Origin: Mesostigma viride | Taxonomy: Eukaryota > Streptophyta > Mesostigmatophyceae > Mesostigmatales > Mesostigmataceae | DNA: 64,000 nt | Direction of reading: 5' to 3' | Assembly: GCA_009746045.1 (NCBI GenBank) | Contig: RPFO01000082.1 | Span: forward strand, 799,473-863,472 | In this document: positions 9,529 through 22,500 of the stretch, one piece after another | How positions within the stretch are numbered: position 1 is the stretch's first letter | Layout of the letters: each line of letters starts with the position of its first letter | The notes under the pieces: model-generated | The model's input: only the letters and a program-made list of their open reading frames with translations | What the model was told of the DNA's origin: nothing | Database searches by the model: none | Translations under genes and position numbers: made by a program

Positions 9529-12500
9529 TCAGTCAGTCAGTCAGTCAGTCAGTCAGTCAGTCAGTCAGTCAGTCAGTCAGTCAGTCAGTCAGTCAGTCAG
9601 TCAGTCAGTCAGTCAGTCAGTCAGTCAGGTTATTCCCATGCTGGTTATCCGGCAGAGTTAAATTTAGCGGAGCCATGGGCTGGTCTGGCCTTACAGAAGT
9701 ACTGTAGTTCTAGGGTCTTTGGCCCCTTCATATGACACTAGACTCGAACGCGCGTCACCGCCACAAAGTAGAGAGAGACTTCCAGCAGCAAAGGGAACGC
9801 CACAGAACGCTAGAATTAAGTATCCCACATCCATGTATCCAAAGCCCACACCAAGATCACGGGAAGAGCACAAGGTCCCAGGACGGTATGCGCCCGCCAC
9901 GGCAGGAAACACCTTGTACAGTGCTCACCTGAACCCACGAGAAGACGCCCTCCGTGCGCACGCTGTAGCGCGTGGCGCGCGCGTGCACGCCCACCAGGTG
10001 CTTGTTGTCCGCGTCGACCGACACCACGTCGCGCCCGACCGTGCGTGCGTACAGCTCCTTCGACTTGAACGAGGCCCCCCGAATGAACTGCGCGTGGCGC
10101 GACTCGCTCGCATTTGACATCGACGAGGTTGACGTAGCGTACCCCGCCGCCTTGTCAGCACCCACCCCGGGGGCGCCCAGTGTGGTCAAGGGGGAGGCGG
10201 CGGGTGCCGCCCGTTGGGACTCCAACCGCTCCGCGTCAATGGCGACTGATGCGGGCGCTTGGAGGTTGGCGCCATCCACGCCCACTTCCTGCGTGGGGGG
10301 GATGTCGTGGAGGGGGATGCCGTTGTTGGCCTTCAAGGATGCGTCGCCAGGTGTGACCGCCCCAGGGGTGCCGTCGGCGGCTGTGCCACTGGAACCGTTG
10401 CGAACGGGCGCGGCGAACTCGGTGTCTTCCATGTGGTCGTAGCGGCGGCGCATGAGGGGCACCACGACAAGCTGCGTGAAAACCGCCGCTAGCGCGCCCG
10501 CGCAGCACGCCAGGCCTAGCATGGCCCCCTTGCTGAAGCGGTCCGTGATCTTGCTGCTCAGTTTGCCAAAGCCCTGTTTGTCAGGACCGCACGCAAGGGA
10601 TGCCATGCACCGCCGCCACAAGAGATCTATATGAGATACGTTGCGAGTGGCGAGAAGGGAGAAGGGAGCTTAAGTGCTGGGTCCACCAAGTTTCGCCCTT
10701 GTCAGTTGGTACTTATTCATTGACGGCATGCACCGTCGGTGCATGGAGGGATGACACACTCCTACCAAATCCTGAAGCATGCAGCCAACAAGGGCCACAT
10801 CAGCAACAGCATAGAACATGCACGCTATACAGAACACAAGAGTGCCTTCGAGGCAGCCCACCGTTGCCCTTCTCTACTTGCCACAACATCCGGCGTGCAT
10901 GGTCAACTCCCCTTTGAAATGGGAAGCACCCACCAAATCCTCGTCATTGCCAGCCGCACCAAGGGCACCAGCAAGAAAAGCGTTTCTTCAAACAACACGA
11001 CCTGACAATCTGCCGATCCGCTGTTGGCGGATCGCTTTTCACCCCGCCCCAAGACGGTTTGAGCAGGACGCCATACTCTGCAATGCCTGTTTGTGCTCAC
11101 CTGAACCGCTGTACCTGAGGACAGTTGCACCTGCTCAAGTCTGCCTCGCAGAAAACAGACGCAACACCCTCCGCTGCTCACCTTGTAGAACCTGAGCCTG
11201 TACAAGGGGATGGTTGCCCCGTCTCCGTAGTGCATACCCTTTGTTAAATATGAACACAAGAGAATACTATATAACACCCGCTGAGGTGCTCACCTTGTAG
11301 AACATGAACCACATGATGATGACCAGGGTGCCTGCGCGCACATTCCATGCACCAGGAAATTCAAGGAAGGCAAAATGAGGGCCGCCCAGCGGTCAGGCAA
11401 GGCAGCACGAGGCCGCCGGTATAACAAACCCGCGGTTGCATACGTTCGAACGCAAAATGAATTAAATGAACAGCAAAAGGATACACCGAGAGCAGAGGAA
11501 AGAGGCAGTAACGGGACCACACACACTTGCGTCTCTCGGGAGCTTTATAGGGATAAATCTAAACGGACAAGGCACAAGCCATAAGGCATTTACCAGCATA
11601 CATGGTATTTGAGCTTGCGGGCAAATGAAACCAAGCTTCTCGTTGAACTGTACAGGGGTCGAAGTTTCCTTAAACGAAACCCACATGACGCAGTCTATGT
11701 GCGGATGGATGGATGGATGGATGGATGGATGGATGGATGGATGGATGGATGGATGGATGGATGGATGGATGGATGGATGGATGGATGGATGGATGGATGG
11801 ATGGATGGCCGGATGGATGAATGAAACCAAACTATCGGCCTAAACCTGCAGATATTGGATGATACACACAAAACCTCACCGGCCGTAACTGCAGCAGAGA
11901 GCGAGTCGCGGGACAATGCCGTGCAGCAATAAACCGCAAGCCCACTGAGCCACCGACATGCACTGAGTGTAATTCATGCCCACACACCAAAGCAAAATCT
12001 GCGCAAGTGTACTCATATCTGTCAAATGGGCCACGCACCGAACATGCAGCAATAAACCCACAGGCCACAACCGACGCATCGAACATGCAGCAACCCACAG
12101 GCCACAACAGCGCAACCCACGTACCGAACATGTAGATGGGCATCGCCCGCAGCGCCTTCTTGTACGTGTCGCCCCCAAACACTCTTGGGCTGAGCACAAT
12201 GAACTTGGTCGGCAGGTAGATGGCGGCAGCAGCCAGACCTGCCAGCACAGGTGCGATGCCCCACCCCACCACAATGCCGATGACGCCGCTGTCCCACTCA
12301 CCCCACTGGATCGCGTCCTGCGGATGGTGGGAAAGGGCAACGAGGGAAGGGGCGAGGAGTGGAGGGGGTGACTTGCCATTTTAATTTTTTTTGGGGGGGG
12401 CTTATATATATGGACTACCAAGGCAGGACGGCCGGGCTTATATATATGGACTACCAAGGCGGGACGGCCGGAGAGTGATGAAACGGACAAGGAGGGTTGG

Positions 12501-12857
12501 TGGGCGAGTGATGCGGGAGAGCGCATGGGGGCGATCGATGAGGGGGGACGAGGGAGGGGTGGGGGGGTGGGGGGGGTTGGTGCTTGGAAAGGCGGGCCAC
12601 CACCATCGTCAACACCGACACCAAACTCGACACCAAAGAAGGCTTGAGATACGGCACCTCATGGCCTCGCTCAAACATTACTGTTCCCGGCACCTCATGG
12701 CCTCGTTCAAACGTTATTGTTCTCATCTATGCTGGGTCCAACGTGTCATCGGGTACTCCGTGGCCTGCCTGCAGTGCATGTTCACGCACTTACTTATCCT
12801 GGGTCTACAACCTCATCCGGTACTCCGTGGCATGCCTGCAGTGCATGTTCACACACC

Positions 12858-12936
<79 letters not shown>

Positions 12937-15900
12937 GTGCTTGCTTATCGTGGGTCTACAACCTACTTTTGACAACAAAGTCACACGCTTTCCTTGTTAG
13001 CCAAGCCCAAACTGAGGGGAAAATGCCGATCCATGCATCCCGATGTGTGGAGACTTGAGGTACCCGGTGTCAGACGATGGCACCATGGAAGGGGTGAGAC
13101 ATCGTGGGCGTGAAAGCCAATATCCAGAAACGCGCTGTCACAGGAAGGAATATGCGGCATAGGGCATGACGCGATAATCACATCAAGGATGCCGCACAGG
13201 GCAGCGACACATACCATGCGCTATCACGGGTGAGAGAAACTTGTCAGTTCTCTGAAGCCGATAGTGTCACAAGGTGCAAATTTTTAGAAATGCCGCAACG
13301 GATCACAAGCAGCAACGAGTCCTCACCAGCATGTATCGCAAGATTGCGGCATAAATAATTCAAACCAACAACGAGCCAAGACATCTCAACCTCTACAGTT
13401 TTTATAGGATATGAACGTAGAACATTAGTAGAGAGCGGCCCTCACCGATCCTCCCATCGCGATACCCACGCCGACTACGGCCCCCACGATGGAGTGCGTG
13501 GTGGACACCGGCATGCCGTACAGTGTTGCCTGCAGGAACAGCGGCCAATCCATTCACAAGGAACAGCAGTCAAGCCATTTAAGGGAACGGCGGCCGAGAA
13601 AGCGCGAACAAACACACACAGGGGCAAGGCAGCAGGGCGCGAAGACACAGTTAAGTAAAGACCGCGTCAGGCCGTAGTACGGTTGTTGGGACATAACTTT
13701 GTCGGGTTGAAAATTTAGTCATGGCGCAAGCCCCAGCAGACCTTAGCCCGACAACGTCCACTGCAGATGACTCGGCAGCGCAGCAACTTGCGTGGCATGC
13801 CGACTGCTAGCAATGCCACACGCTCTGCACCTGCGCACACATCCAAACGACCATCTAGTAGCTCTGCTGGTGCTGCAAGGTGATGCTGCAAGGTGATAAA
13901 CAGCGAGGTGCTGCATGGCAGAGTGCTGCAAGACGTACCCACACATGCACAACACCCAATACCCGTTCCAACGGCCCGAGAGCGGCTGGTTTCTACTGGG
14001 AGCTCCTAACAGCATTTCAAACGCTATAAACACTCCAAACGCTGGAAAACACTCCAAACGCTGGAAAACACTTCAAACGCTGGAAAGCACTTCAAACGCT
14101 GGAAAACACTTCAAACGCTGGAAAGCACTTCAAACGCTAGAGTGCATACCAATCGCTAGAAAGCATACCAAACCCTCGATAAAAGTAAATAAGTAACTAG
14201 TAATGCTTCAATGGATAAAGAAAACACATGGCCATTCTACGGTGTGATGCCATTTCAAATATGGCTCGAGAGCAATCTATGCTTCCATGGTGTAAAGGAC
14301 GGGGGCAAGTGCCTTTGAGGCGTGCTTGTAAAGATGAAGGGTTGAACAACTGCAGCCAAATGCTACGTTCCCCCAGTTATGAGATGTAAAGGGCAACAGA
14401 AACCAGAACACAGGACGTGGGCACTCACGGAGTTCACCCATAATGAGCTCCCTATCAGCGCGCACACCATCGCCAGCATTAACGTATCCACTTGATTCTC
14501 TGCCACGCCGCCGCCGGGTCACGCAGGCACACACCCAAGAAAACACGAACACGCATGAAAACACACGAAAACACGGGAACACACAAGGCCACCCAAGACA
14601 TGAAAGCACGCGCAAACACACACAATTGCTGGCCGCCACCCACCTCCTTGGGAACCAGAGACAGAGCCGACCGAGGGATGGGGGTGGTGGTCCATGCAAG
14701 CAAGGCAGGCGGGAATGAAGAGCTTACTTGCTGCACGACACGCATTTGCATTAAATGATAATAAGGTTTCTTGCTTCCCTTAACTTCAAACCATACTATC
14801 CGCTCTTTCCACTAGAAAGGCACCTCTAGCTGGTACCCACCACAGGCCGCGCACGTAATCCCAGAAACGAGTAGGGGGGTAAAACTGGAGGCCACGGGGC
14901 CATGGACACAGGAGGGAAATGCCTGGCTGCACACCATGGGACCTATGATTGACAGAAAATCGCCGGTGGGCTGTCTGTACAGACGACGACCCGGCATTGC
15001 ACAAGGCGATAGGAGGCGTCAAAATAGACGCCTTCTGCCACCACACGCAACAAGAGCAGACGGGGAGAGGTAAGAAGGGCGGAGCACTTGTACACCCTGC
15101 CAAGGCAACCACCTATGCAAGCTTATGCACGTGAGCCAAACCCAAGCGTATGCCAGCCCAGCGGGCCCTTGTAAGCTGGATGCATTGAATAGGAAGGGGG
15201 GGGAAATAAGGGGGGGGGGAGGGGGAAAGGGCGCCGTACCAAACGTGGCACTGGATAGCACGCTCCCTGCTATCGTTTTGGTGACGGATTTGCCGAGCGC
15301 AACCGCGCCCACAAACTCCATGACCGCCGCGATGCAGGTGGCTTGTAGTAACCTGGGGGCGTAGCGTGAATTTTTGCATGAGGAATGCGCACCCGACCAA
15401 ATGCCGCGATGGCCACGTGCCGCCCACCCAGTAACCCACCGTGCCACCAACCACCCAGATAACCCAGGCAGCCGGGCCACCCACCAGGTCGAGGAATGAG
15501 GAGACAGAAGGCAGCAGAAGGTTGCCGGTTAGTCGAGTGGACTGGCCAACAACCAGCCCATGGAAACGTGGATATTTGATAACCTGCTGGCACCATCTGC
15601 TCCTTGGTCAAGGGGCTGGGATGGCATCTTATCATGATGCTGACGTCCGGATGGCTGACATACTGATGACATACATGATGACTGACAGAGACAGCCTCCA
15701 AAATTGGGCAGGGATGACAACGTATGACCTTCTGCACAACGGTGCAGGATGTGGAACCCTGGGAGGGGCATCTTGGCTACAAGCAGCACCGGCAGTCGCG
15801 ACAGCACTCACGTGATTGTTCTTGCCGCCACCGCATTCGCGAACTGGGCAGATGTAGAAAGCGAGGCAGGGGCGCACCAGGGAGGAAGGGTGAGCACAAA

Positions 15901-16250
15901 AAAAAAACATAATGCATTAACGGCCTATTCAAATGTTTAGTCAAAGGAGTGTCCTGGAACATGCTGGGTGCATGCCATGAAAAAGTATGAAGGGTTGAAT
16001 GTGAAGAAACGCAGTATAGAAGAGGTAGGCGAATCCTCTGGAAGACCCAGAAAATACGGCAAATTGTGAAGCGATGTTAATTATTCTTCCAAGTCAAACA
16101 GACGCAGCATACCGAATTAGCAACATCGTTAGCACCGATCCCGAATGCGTCATAGGCGGCAAAGATCAGCCCAAGTACAAGCAGCCACCAGTAATGGTTA
16201 GGCGGCACGAAACGTATATTTTCCGCGAGAGCGGAATCAACAGCCTCCAT
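6913..16250 (-). CDS. PHO4/PiT-family phosphate transporter (11 exons)
   Basis: The exons are 16250-16113, 15843-15812, 15352-15240, 14499-14429, 13529-13446, 12317-12125, 11331-11294, 10573-9929, 8832-8706, 8486-8263 and 7161-6913. All introns are GT-AG, all phases agree, and together they encode 637 aa, near the usual eukaryotic PiT length. The inverted-repeat signatures of cation-phosphate symporters are both present: GANDVANSF (about residues 39-47) and [11 protein letters not shown] (about 450). The paired [14 protein letters not shown] (about 125) and [12 protein letters not shown] (about 540) segments are also there. Hydrophobic helices flank a 200-residue hydrophilic central loop (exon 8), as in PTB/Pho89 proteins. 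The predicted role is sodium- or proton-coupled phosphate import across a membrane. The start at 16250 is the last in-frame ATG before the first helix. A candidate exon at 16618-16576 has a good donor but joins out of phase, so it could only be 5' UTR. The introns are full of tandem repeats. Confidence 0.92.
7195..7400 (-). mobile_element. Old LINE-A 3' fragment in transporter intron 10
   Basis: It starts with TAAGTAAGTACTCGC and continues through the end of the LINE-A frame (ATGGGGAAACAATCCTCATCC, the DEDYIPI end of the family) into diverged coding DNA. It is clearly related to 37856-38070 but has many substitutions and so is an old insertion. Confidence 0.65.
8030..8262 (-). repeat. Array of exon-10 donor copies in transporter intron 10
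   Basis: On the minus strand exon 10 ends GCCGTCATCGCTGTGGGG followed by gtacgtg. The intron then repeats GTCATCTTTGTGGGG-TATGTGG about five times, separated by G-runs. Translated, the exon end reads AVIAVG and the copies read AVIFVGYV. The array thus derives from the exon-intron boundary. Each TATG-type copy is a potential weak donor. Confidence 0.7.
9243..9627. repeat. Compound tetranucleotide array (CCCG)n-(CCAG)n-(TCAG)n in transporter intron 8
   Basis: About 210 bp of CCCG units, then about 65 bp of CCAG, then about 105 bp of TCAG. Neighbouring blocks differ by one base per unit, consistent with stepwise mutation and expansion. The open frame across it is not a gene. Confidence 0.9.
11095..11300 (-). 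repeat. Repeated exon-7 donor segments in transporter intron 7
   Basis: Exon 7 ends TTCTACAAG followed by gtgagcacctcagcgggtgtt. The same TTCTACAAG-gtgagca...g(a/c)gggtgtt segment recurs about 115 bp downstream (around 11177-11200), and a shorter GGTTCAG-gtgagcac copy is near 11097-11110. They offer decoy 5' splice sites. A pseudo-exon reading [13 protein letters not shown] precedes the second copy. Confidence 0.6.
11703..11820. repeat. (GGAT)n microsatellite in transporter intron 6
   Basis: About 28 GGAT units with one GGCC interruption near 11808. The WMDG and PSIH frames across it are artefacts. Confidence 0.9.
11930..12133 (-). repeat. Repeated exon-6 donor segments in transporter intron 6
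   Basis: Exon 6 ends CTACATGTTCG followed by gtacgtggg. The minus strand then repeats CTGCATGTTCG-(a/g)tgcgt(c/g)gg about every 40-45 bp (12088-12079 and 12048-12039), each preceded by TTGTGGCCTGTGGGTT. A more diverged copy lies near 11930. The first copy keeps the real donor. Confidence 0.7.
12395..12945. repeat. Tandem duplications and (TACT)n array in transporter intron 5
   Basis: A roughly 43-bp unit (CTTATATATATGGACTACCAAGG...) is duplicated at 12400-12477. A 79-bp unit containing GGTACTCCGTGGC(C/A)TGCCTGCAGTGCATG is duplicated at about 12755-12850 and runs into about 20 TACT units (12855-12936). GTACTCCGTGGCATGCC and the CTTA tail resemble the LINE-A 3' end, so the array probably grew from a LINE tail. 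Confidence 0.6.
14014..14170. repeat. 19-bp tandem repeat in transporter intron 4
   Basis: About eight units of CAAACGCTGGAAAACACTT with scattered changes, degenerating at the right end. Confidence 0.85.
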
Positions 16251-17515
16251 TGCCGGAAATGGCTTACGACGCCTTGACCCCTGCACAACCCAAACACACC
16301 CAGAATGTGTTTGTGTTGTAGTGGGATTGGATAAAGAGCAACAGCCGAGTGCAGGCGGGTTGGCACCCGAACTCTCGTTGCCACAATTGCATGCTTGCGC
16401 CGCCGGAGGTCTAAAATTTATACGCACCAACGTTTCTTGCGGGACTCGACGAATATTCCCTTTGGCATGCCTGATATTCTCTGTCTACATTTATAACACA
16501 GGAAGAAGCAGCCACTCCGAGCGAGAACGAGGGCAATAAGTGCAACGCGTCCAGAAGTGAGTACGGCACTCACCAAGTTCCTGCGAGACGTAGGAAACAA
16601 TCAGCCAAGTACCCATGACGAAAATCGATCTCCTGTGCTTTTCCTGTACCGCAGTGCTAAATATGCTGTTGCGAAGTATGTACGTGTTCCATGGCCACTG
16701 TAGGAGCTACAGTATGAATAGTTAGGTAGAAATAGCCGAAAACTTACGTAGGCTTGCGTACAGCAGCCCCCCCCCCGTGATAAGATCGTCAGCTGGACGC
16801 TGGTCAATCAAACAGGTGCCGCCATATCATACACCTGTACGTAAAATGGACACCGTGCACGCGTCCTCGGTCGTCTATTGTTGTTGTCAGAATTCAGTCC
16901 TCCCCTGAGCTTGGTGGAACCCCGAAGGACGATACAATGTAATTACTAATTAGTCGAAAACGCACCAGCTGGAGCAGGCGCCAGCCGCCAGGCCGGCAGA
17001 CGCGACGGGCAGCATCAGGTACGTCAGTCAGTATTAAAAGTTGAAACGTTCTTTAATTAGTGCACCTGACGTCTTACGGCTTATCTTCTGGCACGAATAG
17101 GGCTTAGGCACAAGTGATAGATAGGCCGTGAGGTTCTCGTCTTATCGATTTACTAATTACAATCGCTAAGCCTTCTATAACACTAATCATGGGGCCTATT
17201 TGGTAAATTTACACCAATAACTAATCTCTGAAATAAGTATGTGATCAGTAATCCCCATGGTAATCCCTGTGTAATGACTGTAATCCCCTAATCCCGCGCC
17301 CGATCCGGGCGATCCCGGTTTCCCGCATCTGGTAATTACAGCACAGTACCTAACGCGATGGAGAAGTTGCTCTTGTCAGCTCGTTGCCAGCTCTATCCTT
17401 CCAGCTCGACCGTGAGCAGCCATCCCTGGAAATTACTAGTGAAGGGAATTCCAGGAAGCTCGTGGTGATCCAAAATTCGTGCTCATAGATTGACAATTAT
17501 ACAGATTACACTGCC
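16251..17515. promoter_or_regulatory. Shared upstream region of the divergent transporter and mTERF genes
   Basis: The two start codons face away from each other across 1265 bp with no gene between them. The region must hold both promoters and 5' UTRs. I see no TATA box in an obviously correct position and no known operator. Confidence 0.5.
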
Positions 17516-19543
17516 ATGGAGTTTACGAAAACTCTAAGCGGCACCATTTGGTCCCCATTGGTCATACGGTCTGTTAGAGTATCAACATTTGCCAGTTATA
17601 AAGGCTCCGCCACTTGGCGGTGCAAGCAACGCTCACAGCCCGGTGGTGTACGATGCACGCTGGGCAGTGATGGGCGCAACAAGGCGCACGCCGTGATTGA
17701 GAAGTTTCTGTTGGACGACAAGCCGGGGTAAGAATCATATCGTGTGGTACTTCTTGCCGGCATTAATGCCGAGTTTCCTCTAGAAACTCAGAATGGCAAG
17801 CTATTGTTTGACGTGCCTTCTTCCTTTCCTATTTTATTGCTGCAGGGATAAGGATTTAGGCGGGCTTCTGGAAAGGGCCCAAGAGCTGCTACCCTGGGAG
17901 GACGCAGAGCGGATTGATGCAAAACCCAGGCTTGATCTGAGTTACCGCGTGCGAGAACTGACGATGGGCGGGGACAGCTCAGCCACGCCAGCGTCAGCTG
18001 AAAACGAGGGGGAGGAGGAGAAAATCTCGTTTCCGTGGCTTTCGGACAGCGAGGAAGCCATCTTGGCTTGGGGCAATTCCGTCGCCGAAGTAAAGGCGTG
18101 CCTACAGGAAGTTGGCATTAAACAGGAGCAGGTACGTGTTTATGTAATTCTATCGATGTCAGTCAGGCTGGGTCGCTATGATGTACTGGCAGAGCGCATG
18201 CTGGCAACTTAATTGCCAGCTTAATGGCCAGCTTAGTGATCATGGCTGTGCACTCTAAGGCAGAAATTATTAGGAAATGCAAGCTCCGAAGCAAGCTGGT
18301 TGCTGTTGTTTCCTGTCCTAGGTACGAGGGCCGCCGCACGTCAATACACTCTGCATGCACCTGCTGCACCGCCAGGGGGTAGTCTGTAGGCCATGCTAGT
18401 GTGTATGTGTAGACCACGCTAGTGTATGCACCTGGGTGACCCCTCCTTGCCCGGATCCATGTTGTGCTGCCAATGTGGAGGTGAAACCCCGTCATGTCCA
18501 ATGATAACCATGCCTCTCTATCCATCTTGATGCGCAGTGGTAGGAGCGGCTCTCTATTCGCCACTGAGCTTTGGTATGGCCAAGTCATCGTCATAGGCAT
18601 GTCCACTCCGCGCATGTGCTATAAGCCACCATGCCTGAATACGTGAGGGATGTCACAAGCTTGGTCAAGGAACAAGACAATTGTGGATTGATGGGGTCAT
18701 GATTGATATGGCTGCCCTTTTACACCAACACGCTGTCGCCCTCACATTGTGCCTCACTCGGCTGTTGACATCGGACCATCGGTAGTCAACGATCTGGATA
18801 CGTGGCAGTCGGTAGTCATCACCTCCTGATTGTGCCTGGACCGGTTGGACTGGGCACCGTGATTGGCGCCATGCCACCACCCACGTGTCTGCCCACCCGC
18901 CGCCCTTCCCTGGCCGTACCACACACATGCACACGCCCCTGCCTCCAGTGGCCTTCTTGCCCTGTGTGTTCCCTTCCAAGTAGCTTTACAAATATTATGA
19001 GCTACCCCACACCCCACACCCACACCCACCCACACCCACACCCCACACCCCACACCCCACACCCACCCCCACACCCCACACCCCACACCCCACACCCCAC
19101 ACCCCACACCCACACCCACCCCACACCCCACACCCCACACCCCACCCCACACCCCACACCCCACACCCACACCCACACCCCACACCCCACACCCCACACC
19201 CACCCCACACCCCACCCACACCCCACACCCCACCCCACACACCCCACACCCACACCCCACACCCCACACCCCACACCCACACCCCACACCCACACCCCAC
19301 ACCCCACACCCACACCCCACACCCACACCCCACACCCCACACCCCACACCCCACACCCCACACCCCACACCCACACCCACACCCCACACCCCACACCCCA
19401 CACCCCACACCCACACCCCACACCCCACACCCCACACCCACACCCACACCCCACACCCACACCCCACACCCACACCCACACCCCACACCCCACACCCCAC
19501 ACCCCACACCCACACCCCCACCACCCCACCCCACCCCACCCCA

Positions 19544-19575
<32 letters not shown>

Positions 19576-22500
19576 CCACCCCACCCCACCCCACCCCACC
19601 CCACCCCACCCCACCCCACCCACCCACCCACCCCACCCACCCCACCCCACCCCACCCCACCCACCCCACCCCACCCCACCCCACCCCACCCCACCCACCC
19701 ACCCACCCACCCCACCCCACCCCACCCCACCCCACCCCACCCCACCCCACCCACCCCACCCCACCCCACCCCACCCCACCCCACCCACCCCACCCACCCA
19801 CCCCACCCCACCCCACCCCACCCCACCCCACCCCACCCACCCCACCCACCCCACCCCACCCACCCCACCCCACCCCACCCCACCCCACCCCACCACCCCA
19901 CCCCACCCCACCCCACCCCACCCACCCACCCCACCCCACCCCACCCCACCCCACCCCACCCCACCCCACCCACCCCACCCACCCCAGCCCAGCCCAGCCC
20001 AGCCCAGCCCAGCCCAGCCCAGCCCAGCCCAGCCCAGCCCCCCCCCCCCCCCCCACACACACCCAGCCCCCCCCCCCCCCCCACCCCCCACCCCTGCCCC
20101 GCCACGCCCCACCCCACCACCCCACCCACCCCACCCCACCCCACCCCACCCCACCCCACCCACCCCACCCCACCCCACCCCACCCCACCCCACCCACCCA
20201 CCCCACCCCACCCCACCCCACCCCACCCCACCCACCCACCCCACCCCACCCCACCCCACCCCACCCACCCCACCCCATCCCACCCCACCCCACCCCACCC
20301 ACCCCACCCCACCCCACCTTACCCCACCCACCCCACCCCACCCCACCCCACCCCACCCCACCCACCCCCCCCACCCCACCCACCCCACCCCACCCCACCC
20401 CACCCCACCCCACCCCACCCACCCCACCCCACCCCACCCCACCCCACCCACCCCACCCACCCCACCCCACCCCACCCCACCCACCCCACCCCACCCCACC
20501 CCACCCCACCCCACCCCCCACCCCACCCCACCCCACCCCACCCACCCCACCCACCCCACCCCACCCCACCCCACCCCACCCCACCCCACCCCACCCCACC
20601 CCACCCCACCCCACCCCACCCCACCCCACCCCACCCCACCCCTCCCCTCCCCGCCCCTCCCCACCCTACCCCTCCCCTCCCCGCCCCCCTCCCCTCCCCT
20701 CCCCTCCCCTCCCCTCCCCTCCCCTCCCCTCCCCTACCCGACCCGACCCGACCCGACCCGACCCGACCCGACCCGACCCGACCCGACCCGACCCGACCCG
20801 ACCCGACCCGACCCGACCCGACCCGACCCGACCCGACCCGACCCGACCCGACCCGACCCGACCCGACCCGGCCGGACCCGACCCGACGCGACCTGACCCG
20901 ACCTGACCCGGTGTCTTTCACCCTCACCCTTCTATCCCCCACTTGGTTGGAGCAGCAAGGCTCTCAGCACCCTTTTCACTCATGCCCCACATGTTTCGCT
21001 CTCCCCTCCCCCCCCCCTCCCCCACAGATCCTCCCTCTGCTCGGATCATTCCCGCAGCTGTTGCGGCAGTCACGGACCCACGTGCGCGCCGTGATCGACT
21101 ACCTGCTCTCCCTGGGCATCCCCGTGGGCAAGCTGCCGTCCGTCATCGCCAAGGCCCCCGTCCTGCTCAGCTTCAGCGTCAAGAACCACATGGAGCCTGC
21201 GGTCGAGTACTTGGCCATGACCGGCGTCTCGGGGGCGGCTGCCGGTAGGTGCCGTGCTGCTGCGGGTGATGAGAATGGGGAACACGACCCGTGAGGATGG
21301 TGGATGGGACCGGGAGGGCGCCGGTAGGTGCCGTGCTGCTGCGGGTGATGAGGATGGGGAACACGACCCGTGAGGATGGTGGATGGGACCGGGAGGGCGC
21401 CGGTAGGTGCCGTGCTGTTGCGGGTGATGAGGATGGGGAACACGACCCGTGAGGATGGTGGATGGGACCGGGAGGGTGCCGGTAGGTGCCGTGCTGTTGC
21501 GGGTGATGAGGATGGGGAACACGACCCGTGAGGATGGTGGGAGGGACCGGGAGGTTGCGGGAAGGCTCTGATCGGCGAGGGGTCCCCTACAACCCATCCC
21601 CGAAGTGTCACCCTGTGCTCTAGTCGGGTACTGTGCTGACGATGGTGGTGATGTCGAATCAATTCGAGATTGTGTGTGATGATGGTGAATGGGGAGGATG
21701 GGGGCGGTAAAGTGTGTTGCAGTGTTTGCTGGTACAGGCTGATTGCTGGTTGTCCCATGGATGTCCTGGAGCACTCTTGTATGTGATGGCAAGAGCACAG
21801 GCCGACTGTCGGGTGTCATGGGCGCGCGTTGTACGGTTGCGCGTGATGGCCGATGGTTGCGCTACTGCTTGCAATGTCCAGCCAAGCCGAAAATGGAGAG
21901 GCAGGGGGTGTGTGGTTCTCGCTCAATAGGGATGCGGGGTATTTTGGCGCTTAATCAAGGGATGCGGGCTCTTTCATCCCACCCCAAGCCCAAGCCCATT
22001 AGATTTCTGCACCTTGACCCATTAGCTCTATCGTCCACCTCACCTTGCCCTGCTGGAGAAATGGGGCCCGGGCATGGACACCTTTCTACTTGAATCCCCT
22101 GTTTTCCGACTTAGGATTATTCCCAGTGTGGCAGGAGTGGATGGGGTGGTCCTTAGGGCCTGGGTTATGGCCAAGCCAGGGGCTTTATCGATGCCAGGCA
22201 TGTACCCCATCCCATTTTGCTGCCTCTGTTGTCATGGCATGCATCGTTGTTTATGCCACACTATCACAATTTTGCAAACATGGACCCATGCCCTTGACGT
22301 GATGCCGAACAGACCACAAGCGCGTGCCTGAATCTGATGTGAAAGGTCGGTTGGTCTGTATTGTTATTAAATATAAATGAACATAGTCTTGTCGGGTTGG
22401 ATGGATGTAAGTATATATATAGGCCCCCCCGTCTAGGTCATCTAGTCGCTCTACAAGTAAGCCAGCCATTATTTCAATGCACAGGCTACACATTTCCATC

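Noticed and set aside
16575-16618. Extra first coding exon of the transporter (MGTWLIVSYVSQELG)
   Set aside because: It has an ATG and a good donor, but joining to exon 1 puts the rest out of frame. It could only be untranslated.
18754-21294. Very long open frames of GWGGVGWGG or HPTPHTPH type on both strands
   Set aside because: They are translations of the C-rich array in an mTERF intron. Composition, the opposite-strand twin and open shadow frames show that they are not genes; only 21028-21244 within this span is an exon.
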